Shown in pieces: positions 34,601 through 46,150 of a stretch of 64,000 nt of DNA. Source of the stretch: Topomyia yanbarensis (taxonomy: Eukaryota; Arthropoda; Insecta; Diptera; Culicidae); the NCBI RefSeq assembly GCF_030247195.1, contig NC_080672.1, positions 370,582,166 through 370,646,165 of the forward strand, written 5' to 3'. The stretch's first letter is position 1; every line of letters starts with the position of its first letter. The position numbers were made by a program, and so were the translations under genes. The notes under the pieces were generated by a model. That model was not told the origin of the DNA, did not search any database, and worked only from the letters and a program-made list of their open reading frames with translations.

Positions 34601-35203
34601 CAGAATTTCTATATTGAGTTGTCCATCCAAATGATCTCCAGATTCCCATTCAGGAATCAGATGTTTCGCAGTCTGGAATGCTTAGCGCCAAATAATGTGA
34701 AGAACCGAACATTTAACAGTGTTGGGTCCTTACTAGTACATCTTCCACACGTAGTTGATGAGAGCCAGTGGCAGCGTTTAGATGATGAGTACAACGAAGT
34801 AATGGCTCTCGATTTTAAGAGCTGCTCTTTAGAACATACTGTGGATGAAAGCGAGTTTTGGGTTACCATTATTTCGGAGCGCAGAAAAGATGGCCAGTGG
34901 TATTATCCACTGCTACGAGGTTTGCTCAAAGCTGTTCTTGCAATACCCCACTCTTCAGCTGCGGCGGAACGAATCTTTTCCGCTCAAAACTTGAACAAAA
35001 CCAAAGTCAGAAATCGTCTTGGTAACGAAACGATGGTTGGAATCTTGCGAACTAAAGACTATCTGAAAAATTTTGGCTGTCCAAGTGCGTTGGTTATTCC
35101 TACGGAAATGAGAAAAAAGTTTAAAAAAGCTATGTACAGTAAGCCCAACGAGGGTGTTGATGAAGATTTCAGGGATGTGTTAGAGATTCTAAGTGATTGT
35201 TAA
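31673..35203 (+). CDS. hAT transposase, four exons, one internal TGA
   Basis: Cut-and-paste transposase of the element at 31176-38564, expected to act in the nucleus on its terminal and subterminal repeats. Proposed exons are 31673-31730, 31798-31854, 32165-32311 and 33213-35203. All three introns are GT-AG and interrupt codons in the same phase (after base 1), and the reading frame stays open across the junctions. The product is about 750 residues. It has a BED/C2H2-like finger at about 116-142 (CTIC … H-x5-H), a catalytic-type DESTD at about 245-249, GCDNAAV near 312, CICHS soon after, and a hAT C-terminal dimerisation domain from about 670 (AAAERIF, then KTKVRNRLGNETM). One TGA (34253-34255) interrupts the frame at about residue 435; codons on both sides are in the same frame. 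The N-terminal exons are acidic and Lys-rich without a domain. Exon calls are by eye. Confidence 0.8.
32431..32517. mobile_element. 87-bp MITE in transposase intron 3
   Basis: Ends are ctatactgccgtt.taagca at the left and tgcgtagaacggcagtatag at the right, near-perfect inverted repeats, with a central 'gtcccatgttctatgggat'. A TA on each side of TACTGCC/GGCAGTA would fit a TA duplication. It lies between exons 3 and 4 of the hAT transposase and does not touch a splice site. Confidence 0.7.
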
Positions 35204-37328
35204 AATATATTTTTATTAAACCTTGTACACAAAATACAAACATTCTTTGGTTTAAATAAATTAACAATTTATGCTTATTTTTGAGTTCAAAATTTTTGCA
35301 TTATCCTAATTGCTATGAGCGGCGACGATGCTATAAACTTTGGAATGTTAATATTCTCAAAATCCGGTCACGATTCAGCCACTTCTTTTCCTTCTCGATT
35401 AGCTTTCCCGTAACAAACCGGTGAATTCTCCTCACTCGATTGGCGTTCCACAAAAAGACTGGTGAATCCTCATCAGATTTTTCTTTTGACAGGTCACATG
35501 GATTATACATGATAGTCCCGATTAATACTACAGAATCGTATTGTTTCTGGTTACTTTCAATTGGTTTATTTGCATGGAATACTACTTTTTCTGTCCGATT
35601 TGTCGATTAGTAGATATTACCTTAACCTCTTATAATCGAGTTGTCTCCTTCAAAATCAGGTATGCAGCTTTCAATTCACAACACACATTTGGTAATGGTA
35701 TTACGACGATCCCACTAGCGTCAAAACCTGCTGAAAAGCAACGGAATTGAATGGTGTTCTATATAAAAATCACTTGAACCGAACTTATCCGTATAAAATC
35801 GAGAATAATCAGACCCGTAGTAAACAAATATGTCCACAACTTTTTGACAACTTGTTTGTTTTATTCATGGACCCAGTGGGCTTCGATAGTTGCGAATGAA
35901 ATGCATTCACAAGATACCCCAGTCAAGAAAAAGGCGGACGAACATTGTCAGGCGATTCAAGCACTTTGACGTTCGACTATTCGTCTGTGCTAATTAATCC
36001 TATAGTAACGAATGCGATTAGATGGCGATTTGAATATTTAGACAATTTATCTAGCGGCTGAAATGGACTTGGTTAGTTTTTGCATTTTAATTACAACTTC
36101 GACCATTTTGTTCTAGGTAGCAGGAAATAGTAGAATGAAGAATTTAGTATTGATGCAATTATTTGAGGAGTCCATTTGCTTCTTAAACGTTTTTTTGCAA
36201 AATTAAATGCGTTGGAATGTGATATAAACAATATGCCGCAATATTATTTTTCCAAAGCAAATCCGAAAATGAATATTCAATGAGCGATTTGGGGGTAGTT
36301 AAAGGGCGTTTAGAGCGCCTAAAAAATTAAGGCGGCAAATCGCCCATTGGAGATCTTTGAGGGTATGCGGGTTACGATATTTTCTGATGCAGATTATTAC
36401 TGTGAGTTAATATCTCATTCGTATTTTTTATTTCTAAGCCAGAAACTATTAAAAAACATTTTTTAGTTTGTTTCCTTTTAGAACTATAACGCATCCAAAC
36501 CCACGAGACTAGTACGACTGTATGGGTTGCCTCATCAGATCTACTATAGTTTCCAAATGAAATTTGGGATTGCAGGCTGCTAGTGGATTGCAAACTACAG
36601 ACACTTTGTACACTGACTTGCGGAGAGAAAAACACTAAAACTGGCAACCATGAATGTAAACTGGCATCACGGAAGCTCCCATTGACTAATCCATGTGCAG
36701 TTGTTTTAGTGCGAGATTAAATCGGGTGGAATTTTTGCCGAAAGAGGTTAAATCAGATGGCAAATTGAAAACATAGCGTTATATGTATGTTGTCTATACA
36801 CATTGCAACTGTGTTGGTGTCCTAGACAACAAATAAGTCAAGAAGCTTTGCGTGGGCTTGCTCTTGTACTACCCCTCAAAACCCTCATGCTCGTTTAGCT
36901 GCAATTTTTGACACTTCGCTAGTCTGTGTATAAAGTGTCTGTATTGCAAACGTATACCAAATCATATGCTGTATTGCTGCGTGGGGTGCTGTCCCAGTTA
37001 ACAAGAAGGCGATATGACAATATGCGACAATATGATTGTGCTCGCGAGGACACCCGCTATTAATGCGTATGAAAAACTAAGACAATTTTTCCAAATTAAA
37101 GATCTTTATTGGGCAGTCCACAAGACGTTTGTTTGCTATTCAGAGGTGCGTTTTATCAACAAGTTTGTTTTGCTCTGCTGCTGCAAACAAAAATGCCCTC
37201 CCACGAATATCTTTCATTGTCAGATTCGTTTGATGTTGGATTGAATCGATGATGGTATCGGACGTCGCGCCCACCCGAGTAACGCCAGAACAGATAAACA
37301 TAAAATAATCAGCTGATCAGAAACCTAG
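35204..37328. other. hAT 3' non-coding region
   Basis: Sequence inside the hAT element after the transposase stop. AT-rich with several aataaa-like words (for example 35256) that could serve as a polyadenylation signal. No second gene is recognisable. Confidence 0.4.
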
Positions 37329-37332
37329 TTAA

Positions 37333-37781
37333 ATGGCGCGTTCGAACTATAATTACTATATTCATAGTTAGGCGAACACACTGAGCGGAGCCAATTGAAC
37401 ATGCCAAATGCCGGAGCTAATCGAGCATGATGTCACATAACCTGTTCTTTTTGGATGTATATGGAAAAGGTATTGTGGTTATGGTCATAATTATTTTACT
37501 ATTTCTTTGTGTTATCGATTGCAGGAAAACGAAAAGAACAAAGAAAATTTATGTAACACCAACAGATATTCGCACAAGTATGAAATCATATCATCATATC
37601 TTCGAATTAGTCTTTCTATTCGTACATGTAAAGCTCTTACTCACGACGACAATGAAATTATTAAGCTAGAGCCTGAACATTTGCATGAGATGCCAGTGTT
37701 TTCTTCCTGAAATAAGAGCTGCCAATTTTCCAACTTTTGTGTCCGCCTAACTGTGAATATAGTAACTCGTGTTCGAACGAT
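37333..37781. mobile_element. 449-bp TTAA-flanked MITE
   Basis: The inner ends are cgttcgaact.taattactatattcatagttaggcgaacac at the left and its approximate complement at the right (gtccgcctaactgtgaatat…gttcgaacg). TTAA flanks both sides (37329-37332, 37782-37785), the target site of piggyBac- and Kolobok-type elements. Frames at 37427-37669 show no transposase. Nested in the hAT 3' region. Confidence 0.6.
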
Positions 37782-38699
37782 TTAAAAGGTTATAGGGCGG
37801 CTAAAACATGACGACAGAAAATCACAAAAATTTTGCGTTTAAAATAGTGCCTTACAAGGTGTCAGCAAGTTGAAGGGCAATTAGCGCTCCCGTTAGCTAA
37901 TTTTCCACGTTGACTCAAACGGCTTCCCATTATCACAAAAGGCGGCATACGGAAGATAGAAATCATTTGGTGTCAATTAACTGGGCAACGGTTTAATCCA
38001 GGCGTGCTTGTGGAGAATGAGGTTAAATCGAGTGGATTATTTTATCAGTTTCGCTCCTGGAATTTAAAAAGGACACAATATTCCAAACCGGAACCCTTGA
38101 AGATTCCTATCATGTGGTATTAAAACTTAATAATCGTACTGAAAACTAATTTCTGGGGTGAAGATAACATGTTAACTGATCTAAAATGGCAATAAGTTAG
38201 TCGCAAAAAACCATTAGTGTCACGGCATTTCAAAACGAAAGCTTATTTATACACAAGCTTGTATGGAAAAGTCTTTTCGACTTATTTGCCCAGCTCTTCA
38301 TTAACACGAGAAATTTAACCTACTTGATTTTGAACTCTTGCTGGGTTTTCAAGCAAACCGAGTGAAATGCAACTATACAAATTCGAACTCGAAATCTGTT
38401 GTAACAGTAGAGTCGAAATGGCGGCGGAACTAGCGAGAATTCCCTAACTGCGTAAAAGTAAACATCTTCATTCAAAAATCACAATGCTCAGTTCCACATA
38501 TTTTGATTTTGGGGGTTAATTCCAAAATCTACGGAACTGACCTCATGTAAAAGTGGCCACACTGCTCAGGCTTGAGATATTTATTATCACTGTTTGCTCC
38601 CTTAGCTAACTCAGTCGCCGCCAGACTTTGGCAGTGGGTAGAGCTGTGGAGAGGCATGTTGATGTCTGCCCTCAAAGCCTATCGGCAGATGCTAACGAC

Positions 38700-39059
38700 A
38701 TATCCCTTGTTTTGACGTGAGACTTTGTTTTTTTTTGCTTTTTCAAGGATTTAGGTCAATTGGGAGGTATTGGAGGCTGTGGTGGGGATCATGATGCTGT
38801 TGGGAATATGTGATGACATCATCACACTTCATCGATGGCAGAGTGGTTAACGCACCCAACTGGAGACTAGGAGATCGCAGGTTCGATTTCTGCTTGAGGA
38901 CATATCTTTCCTCAGTGTTTCTAATAGAAAGGTGAATTTTCACCGTTTATTCATTCTCACCGTTTCGGTCATTCTTTCTCTGTCTGTTTTCCGGTGGACA
39001 CGTTCATAAAAATACTTGAAAAAGTAAAAAACAAAGATTCACGTCAAAACAAGGGATAT
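38700..39059 (+). mobile_element. tRNA-like/MITE hybrid, complete copy
   Basis: Terminal inverted repeats ATATCCCTTGTTTTGACGTG and the matching cacgtcaaaacaagggatat enclose 360 bp; extended similarity includes 'gactttgttttttt' against 'aaaaacaaagat'. The ends are compatible with a TA duplication (TA 38701-38702 and 39057-39058). The core carries a tRNA-like segment (38829-38900) with intact pol III boxes. A truncated inverse copy is at 30776-31083. The combination of DNA-transposon ends with a tRNA-derived core is unusual. Confidence 0.8.
38829..38900 (+). repeat. tRNA-like segment (pol III boxes)
   Basis: Box A TGGCAGAGTGG and box B GGTTCGATTTC are at normal spacing. The T-stem (GCAGG with TCTGC) pairs fully, allowing one G-T. 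The acceptor-like ends TCATCGA and TTGAGGA pair except for one mismatch. The anticodon loop position is CTGGAGA. The anticodon stem is imperfect. It is a tRNA-derived head inside a repeated element, not a functional tRNA. Confidence 0.7.
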
Positions 39060-39289
39060 AATTTAAACATACTACCAAAGGTCAATTCATGCAAAACAAA
39101 ATTTTTAATAAAACTTTTTCAGTTTTCATTTTTTTCTAACCAATCCTTCAGATGTTTTTCAGAGTTAAAATTAAAAAATAAGCACTTACAATATCAAAAA
39201 TAGATATTTTAAATCAATTTTGTGAAATTTAAAAAAATATCGTATTTACCATCCCTTGCTCAATAATAACTCGAATCATGATCTTGTAT

Positions 39290-39740
39290 GTAGTGAAAAA
39301 AGAATTATGTTTTTGCCTCAATGAGTGATCGTGATATTTCAAACAACGCCATTTTAGCGAAAAAGTGCTCATAACGTTTCAATCATAATAGGTAGATAAG
39401 CGATGCCATGAAACAAATTATTCGTCTTAAAACAAACTTTGAATAAAACTGTTTTTCTAAGAAACAATTTGTTGTAAAATGAAAAGAATGACAGATAGAG
39501 CTTAGATGTCTTCAGCCTACTTTTCTAAAATTTGTCATCCTACGACATCGCTGAAGGCTGCTTGGCTCTAGCTAGAATAATTAAAAAGTAAATTTTGAAA
39601 AATTAGAACCACCCTAACTATTGTTTTAACAAAAGGAGTGGCTTACAAACTACGAAAACTGTTCCAAAAACTTAATAGGGCTAAGTTGTTTAGTTTTAGT
39701 ACAATCTCAAAATTCCTGCTAAGTTTTCATTCTGGACCTT
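39290..39740 (-). repeat. dispersed repeat family X, copy 3
   Basis: Reverse complement of the family described at 385-960. The minus strand reads 'gcagg..tttagattg', 'aaactaaacaacttagccc', 'acagttttcgtagttt', then 'tcgtaggatgacaaattt', 'agctctatctgtcattctttt' and 'aatttgtttcatggca'. No coding sequence. Confidence 0.5.
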
Positions 39741-40409
39741 TGTGCACTGGCTTCGGCATTTTCGATCTATCTCAAGCTTCCAGAACCTGCCTCTGTTTAC
39801 ACAGCCGAACTAGCTGGAGTTGATCGTAGTCTGGAAATCATTGATACTATACTGCTTCATCCTCACAACTAGCCTCAACACAATTAAAGCAATACGCTCA
39901 TTAAAGATAGTTAATCACGCTTCGATCTTGTTGAAGAAGATACGAAACTTAACGAACAAATCTTATAGATTTACCTTAGTGTGGATTCCTGCTCATTGCT
40001 CCATACCGGGTAATGAAAGAGCGGATAATATATTGCCTTCAATCTGGGACGGTAGTTATACTCAATTATCCCTGAAGTATAAACGAAGGCATGGTTAGAT
40101 GTAAGTCGAAACTCCATTCGTGTTATATCTACGTTCATGTCCAACCATTATAGATTGAATGCGCATCTCCGCCGTGTAGAGCTCGCAGGAGATAATCAAT
40201 GTGCTTGTGGAGAGAGTTACCAAGACATTGAACATGTTGTTTGGTCTTGCACTGAATATCGTGAAGCCAGATCCCAATTAATAGATTCCTTACGAGCGCG
40301 AAGAAAACCACCCTATTTTCCCGTTCGTGATATCCTCGCTTTACGAGATCTTACATACATGGACCATATTTACCAATTCCTAAAAACAGTAAATGTTCAA
40401 ACATAATCA
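39741..40409 (+). pseudogene. LINE 3' end: RNase H tail and zinc finger
   Basis: Plus-strand pieces read FTLVWIPAHCSIPGNERAD (near 39965-40025), the last RNase H block with the conserved His and Asp. After a frame change comes MSNHYRLNAHLRRVELAGD followed by CACGESYQDIEHVVWSC, a C-x-C…H-x4-C finger of Jockey/I-type LINEs, to a stop at 40405. Downstream AT-rich sequence to about 40530 is likely the LINE 3' untranslated region. Upstream domains are absent, a typical 5' truncation. A related finger is at 49160-49240. Confidence 0.75.
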
Positions 40410-43229
40410 CTCACGCTATATTCCTAGTTTTTAGTCCTTGCTACCCACAAACATATTAGATTTCTCTGCAGTTAGTTAAATTAGATCAAACAATATAAAT
40501 AAAGGAAAGAAAAAATTAAGACTACTGAAAAACTATCAAAAGGTTTACAATGAAATTCAAGAAAATAGAATATAAATAAAAATGTTTAAAATAATAAATA
40601 TTCTTAGTGTATTAGAAGGTGAATTTTCATTAAAACGTGATTGTATTATGAACTTTTGTAACATGTTATGTAGAAAAGAAACCTCGGGCGTAAAAAGTCT
40701 TTTGTAAATGCCGCGTTAAATAAACGTTTTATGAAAAAAAACCGCGTAGTGGACCATAAATGCAATCTGTTATAATAAAATTAATATTTCGTCCTCCTTA
40801 AACCCTGAACATTTATTAACTTCAGTAATGTTCTTCAGAAATGTAAATGCCGGCGGTGAAACTACACTCCTCAGAGAGCGTTTCTCGGCGCCGGATTTTC
40901 TCCCGATAAACGACTCAATTGTTAAAACTATGCTGTTTTATCATAAATTGGTACCCTTTGAAATACGATGAAACAGCGAAATCGTATCAAAAAATGCTAC
41001 ATTTTCATTTTCGACGTTGCAGGAAGACAAACATCCGCCAGTCCAAATAGACAAAAACATCACCTGGCTTACAAGGAATGTCAATTTTTCTTGGTGTAAA
41101 CCCTAATAATGAAGATATTTACTAAAATATTTAGACCTTCACCACCAGGTTCACCGTCCGGAGATTTGCCCTTTTCTCATGAGACCCGCTCGAACAAAGC
41201 AAACAAACACACAATCCCTTTCCAATGAGAACGATTCCTTGCAGGAGTCCACACTGGTCATGTAAAAGATTAGCTTATCAGTGATCTTGATCTCTGGGGA
41301 CATACGCAGAGCAGAAAAAGGAACAAAAATGTCCACCATCATCGGTAACATCACGTTTCACCGAGAATGTATTGTTTCGTTCGAAAATAAATAAAAAACT
41401 ATGTAGCGGGATGATATTCAGGGACACGCATGTCAGCAGGGAGTTCGATCAAGGATTAAGATAACCGGACGAAACCCGGAATGAGTGCGTGGCTTGCTGA
41501 CGGGGAAATTCCGGCTAAAAAATACCATTCGATCTTCTCAAGGTGTTCGGTAAGCCACACTCGAGAGACAATGTGACTGTGTTTTTGTTTTACGTTTTTT
41601 TTTCTCCACTCCTGGGGATGGGTTGGGATCGGCCAGCTGTCGTGGATTTGGTAATGTTTGCAGGGAAGTTGCAACAAAAGACCAGTTTCGGTTTATTTAT
41701 GCGAAGCAAATGTTCTTTTGTTGGGTAAATATTAGTTCGGTTGATAACGGAGATGTCCGATCGCTGGTTTCGGGTACCGGTTGCTTGTTCAGCCGGTGTG
41801 GGCTATCAAAATCGGATCTATTGGAAACAATGAACTGATCATTTAGGAGCAGTCTGATTGCTATGGATAATTTGGAATGAAATTTAAGACATACGTGTAC
41901 CTTAAGATTAGATTAGTCGTGTGTGTTGGGACTCATGAAGAACGCAAGCCGTAATTCATGTGTGTACATCCTTTTTTCGACTTTGCTAATCAAGACGATT
42001 AAGAGAACAATGGGAACTATAGTCTCAAGTGGAATTATTGAAGTCATGTGTCGTGGTGAGAATGGTAGAGCTTTCCTAGTTTAGACGAAATTTCAAATAA
42101 AACATTTGAGTAATTCTGAAAGAGTGCGATAAGATCGACCTAAGTTGAGAATTAGATCAATTGCAGCATCCTTTCGAATTTTGTAACTATACAATAGGAA
42201 AAAGGTAATGCAGTTGAACGCTTATCATCGGTATGTAATCTATTCCTTCGATTGATGGTTGAGAAGCGCATGGAAAGAGCAATCACTCGATGATCCGCAT
42301 CATATGGGAATATGTTTTTTGTCGCTAGTCTCTTTGATCACCGAAAGATCCCCTTACGTTTGTCATCAAGATTTTCCCTATACCTAAGACTACAATAATT
42401 AAGAGGCGAGGTAAGGTTATTTCGGTAAAACAGAAGTGTTAGTATATTAATTCAATTTTCACATAATAATGCCACAATCGACCAATATTTTCTCAAATTT
42501 TCAATGCAAAATGCTGAAAATTGAGCGAGTGATAGTGAATCTCCGGAGGCGCCTCGACGAAAACTTGTTTTGCGGTGTAGATCATTAGCTACTAAAAATC
42601 TACTAGTTTGATCGATTTCAACTTTTGCACAGTTCTTCGCATTATTCACTAGGCAACTACGAGAGCTTTTATTTATTTTTTGCTCGAGCTTTGATTTTTT
42701 CGAAGAATCTTGAGACTAAAAATCTGATTTTTTAAATATTGCTTTATTGTATGGAAATTGACATTTTCTGTATCGACAAAAATGTTTTTGTGAACGCTGT
42801 TTTTTCACCGAAAATACTTTAGCAACGTATTTTCAATTAAATGTTTGTACAGGTTTTTCGGAAAGGTTATTTCCGTTTTCTGTGACTAAACACTGTTCTG
42901 AAATCAACCAGATGGAGACAAACAGAGGTAATATTTATCGCTTACTCTCAGTAAGGGATTTTTTAAACACATTTTATAATATAACTATGAAAAAAGCCCT
43001 TACTGGGATAATGTGAATATATCCTGCTAAATTGCCCGTGGAATTTGAAAAGTATAAGACAAACTGGCCAGCGTGATAGATAACGTTCAAAATCCTTTAA
43101 GGTCAATCAGCTTGACTTCATTTGAAATAGTTGGAGAAAATGAGTATCTCCATAAGAATATATAAGAGATTACAAATTGAGCGAATTTCAATTCGCGTGT
43201 CAAAGCAAAAAAATCAAATCCGTTGCAAA
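40410..43229. other. unassigned interval, GC-richer in the middle
   Basis: After the LINE tail, 40800-42300 is less AT-rich and has no transposon ends or domain-bearing frames that I recognise. It may be unique host intergenic or intronic DNA. 42300-43229 is AT-rich and also lacks supported features. Confidence 0.3.
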
Positions 43230-44356
43230 TTTTGGAGACTGTGAAATTCCATCGAGACTCGCGATATTTGTGCTGTCAATATGACTGTTGCTAACATAAA
43301 TAGGTAATACGTCTATCGTTCGGCAAATTTGAAGCATAATGAATCCTCACCTTCTGATGATTTCAAAAGAGTTGTATCATACTGTGGCAGAAATGGGGTT
43401 CCACTGATAATCGGCAGTGAGGTAACTCAGATATCAATGAAGATATGAATACTTAAGTTGTACAAATCTGCATATACTTAATTTAGGAAATCGCCCACCA
43501 TTGGTAAGAGCTGGTAGAGAAGAGGTATTAGATGTAATTCGCATGAGTAGGCAAACTGAGCCACCAAACGAACTCGAACCGTCATTTTCTGATCATAAAT
43601 ACATCGTCTTTTAACACTTAAACGTCTCGCTAGATATCATCACACATCGTAATCCCAAATCTTCGAACTGGAACCTCTACAAAGAGGGCTTGGCGGCTAG
43701 GTTTCATGAGTATCTTTCAACAATTGAATCTCCAAATGACTAGGATGAGGTCGTGGATAAAACAAACGCACTCACAGTAGCAGCATACCAAGAGGCTTAC
43801 CCGGTTAGAGGTATGCGTGCTTCTAGAGGAACACCTTGGTAGAATACCGAACCTGTTCGTTTTGAAAAGTTATGTAGAAGAGCTTGGAATCGCAAACGCC
43901 GGTACGGGTCGGAGTCATTTAATTTAGCTCGAAAAACATACAGAATAGCCCCTCGATCCTCTGAGCTAAGTGGTTGGAAAAGCCTCTGCATAAATGTCTC
44001 AAGTCGCAATGAGGCTACTAGATTAAATATGTTACTTTCGAAATCGAAAGACTTTCATGGCAGTCCCATTAGAACTGCTATTGGTGAATACTCGTCTAAC
44101 GAAGATGTAGTACTCAACTGTCTTTTTGACACACACACTTTCCAGGATGTATGGAGCCATAACCAACGACTGCCCCTGAGATCTTTTTGGGTAGTTCTGA
44201 TTCTTGGGCATTCGTCGTAGAATTTTGAGATCCGAATCGATCAAATGGGCGATTGAAGGTTTTGCTCCGTATAAGTCTCCGGGAAAAGATGGAATCATTC
44301 CAGTTCTACTACAAAGACGATATGAACACTTCAAGCATAATTTGAAAAAAGTTTTT
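43230..44356 (+). pseudogene. LINE endonuclease-to-RT fragment, plus copy
   Basis: Same family as 15290-19061 in opposite orientation. It shows endonuclease sequence near 43250-43430 (RDICAVNMTVANINR-like, then DDFKRVVSYCGRNGVPL), the linker to 43990, then LNVSSRNEATRLNMLLSKSK and SIKWAIEGFAPYKSPGKDGI near 44240-44300. Stops (for example 43741, 43840, 44218) and shifts make it dead. It breaks off at about 44356 where a Jockey-like LINE begins. The family resumes at 45815. Confidence 0.75.
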
Positions 44357-45800
44357 ATTTGTAGTCCTTGATTGAAAAAACGTACTCTGCGGGACCGGAT
44401 GGCATACCAGCTGTCGTTTATGGTCGTTGTGCTGCTTCCTTAGCCGAACCTTTGTGCAGTATTTTCAACAAATCGTTTAAACAAGGAACTTGGAAGGAAT
44501 CGTTCAAGTTCCCGGTTTATAAGAGCGATGACCGTCGAAATGTAGGGAATTACCGTGGCATAACTATCTTATCGGTGGCATCCATGATATTTGAAATAGT
44601 TGTGAGCACCGTTGTACTTTCGCGCACCAAAAGCTAAATCTCTACCGACCAACATGGATTTATGCCAGGACGATCCGTAAGTACTAACCTTTTGGACCTC
44701 ATGTCAACTTACATTTCGCAGGTCGAGGAAAAGGCACAAGTTTATGCAGTGTATACAGACTTAAAAGCAGCATTTGACCGAATCGACCATCGAATACTTT
44801 TAAAGAAAATGTCCTGGCTAGGTGCGTCGCGCAATTTTGTTAAATGGCTGAGTTCTTTCTTACGTGAGAGAGTCCTGGGCGTGTAGCTTGGCTTTTGTGG
44901 ATCTTCTCAGTTAACGAACAAATCTGGGGCCCCACAGGGCAGCAACATGGGGCCACCACTGTTTGTGCTATTCTTCAACGACGCTACTTTACTCCTTGAT
45001 TTTGGATGCAAACTGGTTTACGCTGAAGACTTGAAGTTGTACCTCGTACTCCGCAGTATCGACGACTGCGTTCGGCTTCAAAAGCTTCTGGATACATTCG
45101 TCGGCTAGTGTCATAGAAATTGGCTCATTGTTAACATCGATAAATGTCAGATTATAGCTTTCCCCGCATAGTCAATCCTATACTTTACGACTACCCGATC
45201 GATGGGCAAAGGCTCAATAGAGTTGATCACATCAGCGACCTTGGCATCTTATTGGATGCTAAACTAACCTTCAATCTGCTCCGCTCAGCTTTATTTCCAA
45301 AATCGGCCGGGACCCGCACTGCTTGAAGGCATTATACTGTTCCTTGATTCGCCCACTACTCGAAAATCTACGAATTGAACGTCTGCAAAAAAAGACTTGT
45401 TCGACTCGCTCTACGATACCTTCCCTGGCGGAGTCCTTTGGATCTACCTAGACCCATTAGAGCGGCGCAGAAAAAAATCGAAAAGCAGTACTAGTGGCGA
45501 AGGTGATCATCGCCGAAATCGACTCTCCGAAGATTCTATCCCTTATTAGCATCCGTGCTTCGCAAAGACCTCTACGCTCTACTGGCTTGCTTCAACCAAG
45601 TTTTCATCGTACGGTGTTTGGATTCAACGAACGGATATCAGCATGTACGCGAACTTTCTCCACAGTTGAGGATATGTTCGCTTTTGAAGAACCATCGCAC
45701 AAATTCGCACAGAAAATATCGCGATCTTCGTTTTTATAAATAGATTTCCGTTATTCATTAAGGCTTTGTGTTGTCAGATGAATTGAATAAACAAATAAAT
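44357..45800 (+). pseudogene. Jockey-like LINE reverse transcriptase, nested
   Basis: The plus strand carries a second LINE type: AGPDGIPAVVYGRCAASLAE, NYRGITILSVASMIFE, QHGFMPGRSVSTNL, YTDLKAAFDRIDHRILLKKM (first catalytic block), GAPQGSNMGPPLFVLFFND and LVYAEDLKLYL. The last is the YADD block, with the first Asp changed to Glu. Stops at 44635, 44884 and 45105, plus shifts, break it. The 3' end near 45790 has aataaacaaataaatata, compatible with a LINE tail. It sits between two parts of another LINE, so it inserted there. Confidence 0.8.
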
Positions 45801-45814
45801 ATAAGCGGGGGAAG

Positions 45815-46150
45815 TCTACTTCCCCCTGTTACACAATGTTGTCTACAGCATTGAGAAATGTTTTTCGCAAAATAAATTAGGAGTTTCTCTCGATATTGAA
45901 GGTGCTTTTGACAACGTGTCTTTCGAATCCATTTTGGAAGCAGCACGAGATCATGGACTACCTTCACATCTCACGATCTAGATACACGCAGCAATGCTTA
46001 GCGACCGACATCTGTGCTCATCGTTAACACAAGTAGAGATAAGGAAATTGAGTGTCTGCAGATGTCCTCAAGGTTGTCGCCGATGGCTTGTTGTAGAAAG
46101 AGTTTGGGTTTCCGACATATGGTTTCGCCGATGATTTTTTCCGAGTGGGT
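45815..46150 (+). pseudogene. LINE RT palm fragment, resumption of plus copy
   Basis: Reads HNVVYSIEKCFSQNKLGVS, LDIEGAFDNVSFESILEAAR and DHGLPSHLTI, then codons for LSDRHLCSSLTQVEIRKLSV and near 46110-46135 FPTYGFADD, the second catalytic block. The sequence between 44356 and 45815 lacks the intervening RT part, so insertion of the Jockey-like LINE was accompanied by a deletion. The catalytic Asp is intact here, unlike the minus copy. Confidence 0.75.

Larger units (their letters stand above)
31176..38564 (+). mobile_element. 7.4-kb hAT transposon with 8-bp target duplication
   Basis: The left end is CAGGGTGGCCAACTCT (31176) and the right end agtggccacactg (ending 38564; reverse complement CAGTGTGGCCACT). 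Both are flanked by a perfect 8-bp duplication CTCAGGCT at 31168-31175 and 38565-38572, the hAT signature. Near the left end the word CTACGGA is repeated (about 31190, 31210, 31230, 31238, 31258, plus an inverted copy at 31201), with another copy near the right end (38529). The element encodes a spliced transposase (31673-35203) and carries two nested small elements (32431-32517, 37333-37781). The 3.3 kb after the gene is non-coding filler. Confidence 0.9.

Noticed and set aside
35204..37328. second gene in the hAT element
   Set aside because: No frame above about 90 codons and no motif; only possible polyadenylation words.
38829..38900. functional serine-type tRNA gene
   Set aside because: Anticodon position would suggest serine, but the long variable arm is missing, the anticodon stem is imperfect and the sequence is part of a repeated element.
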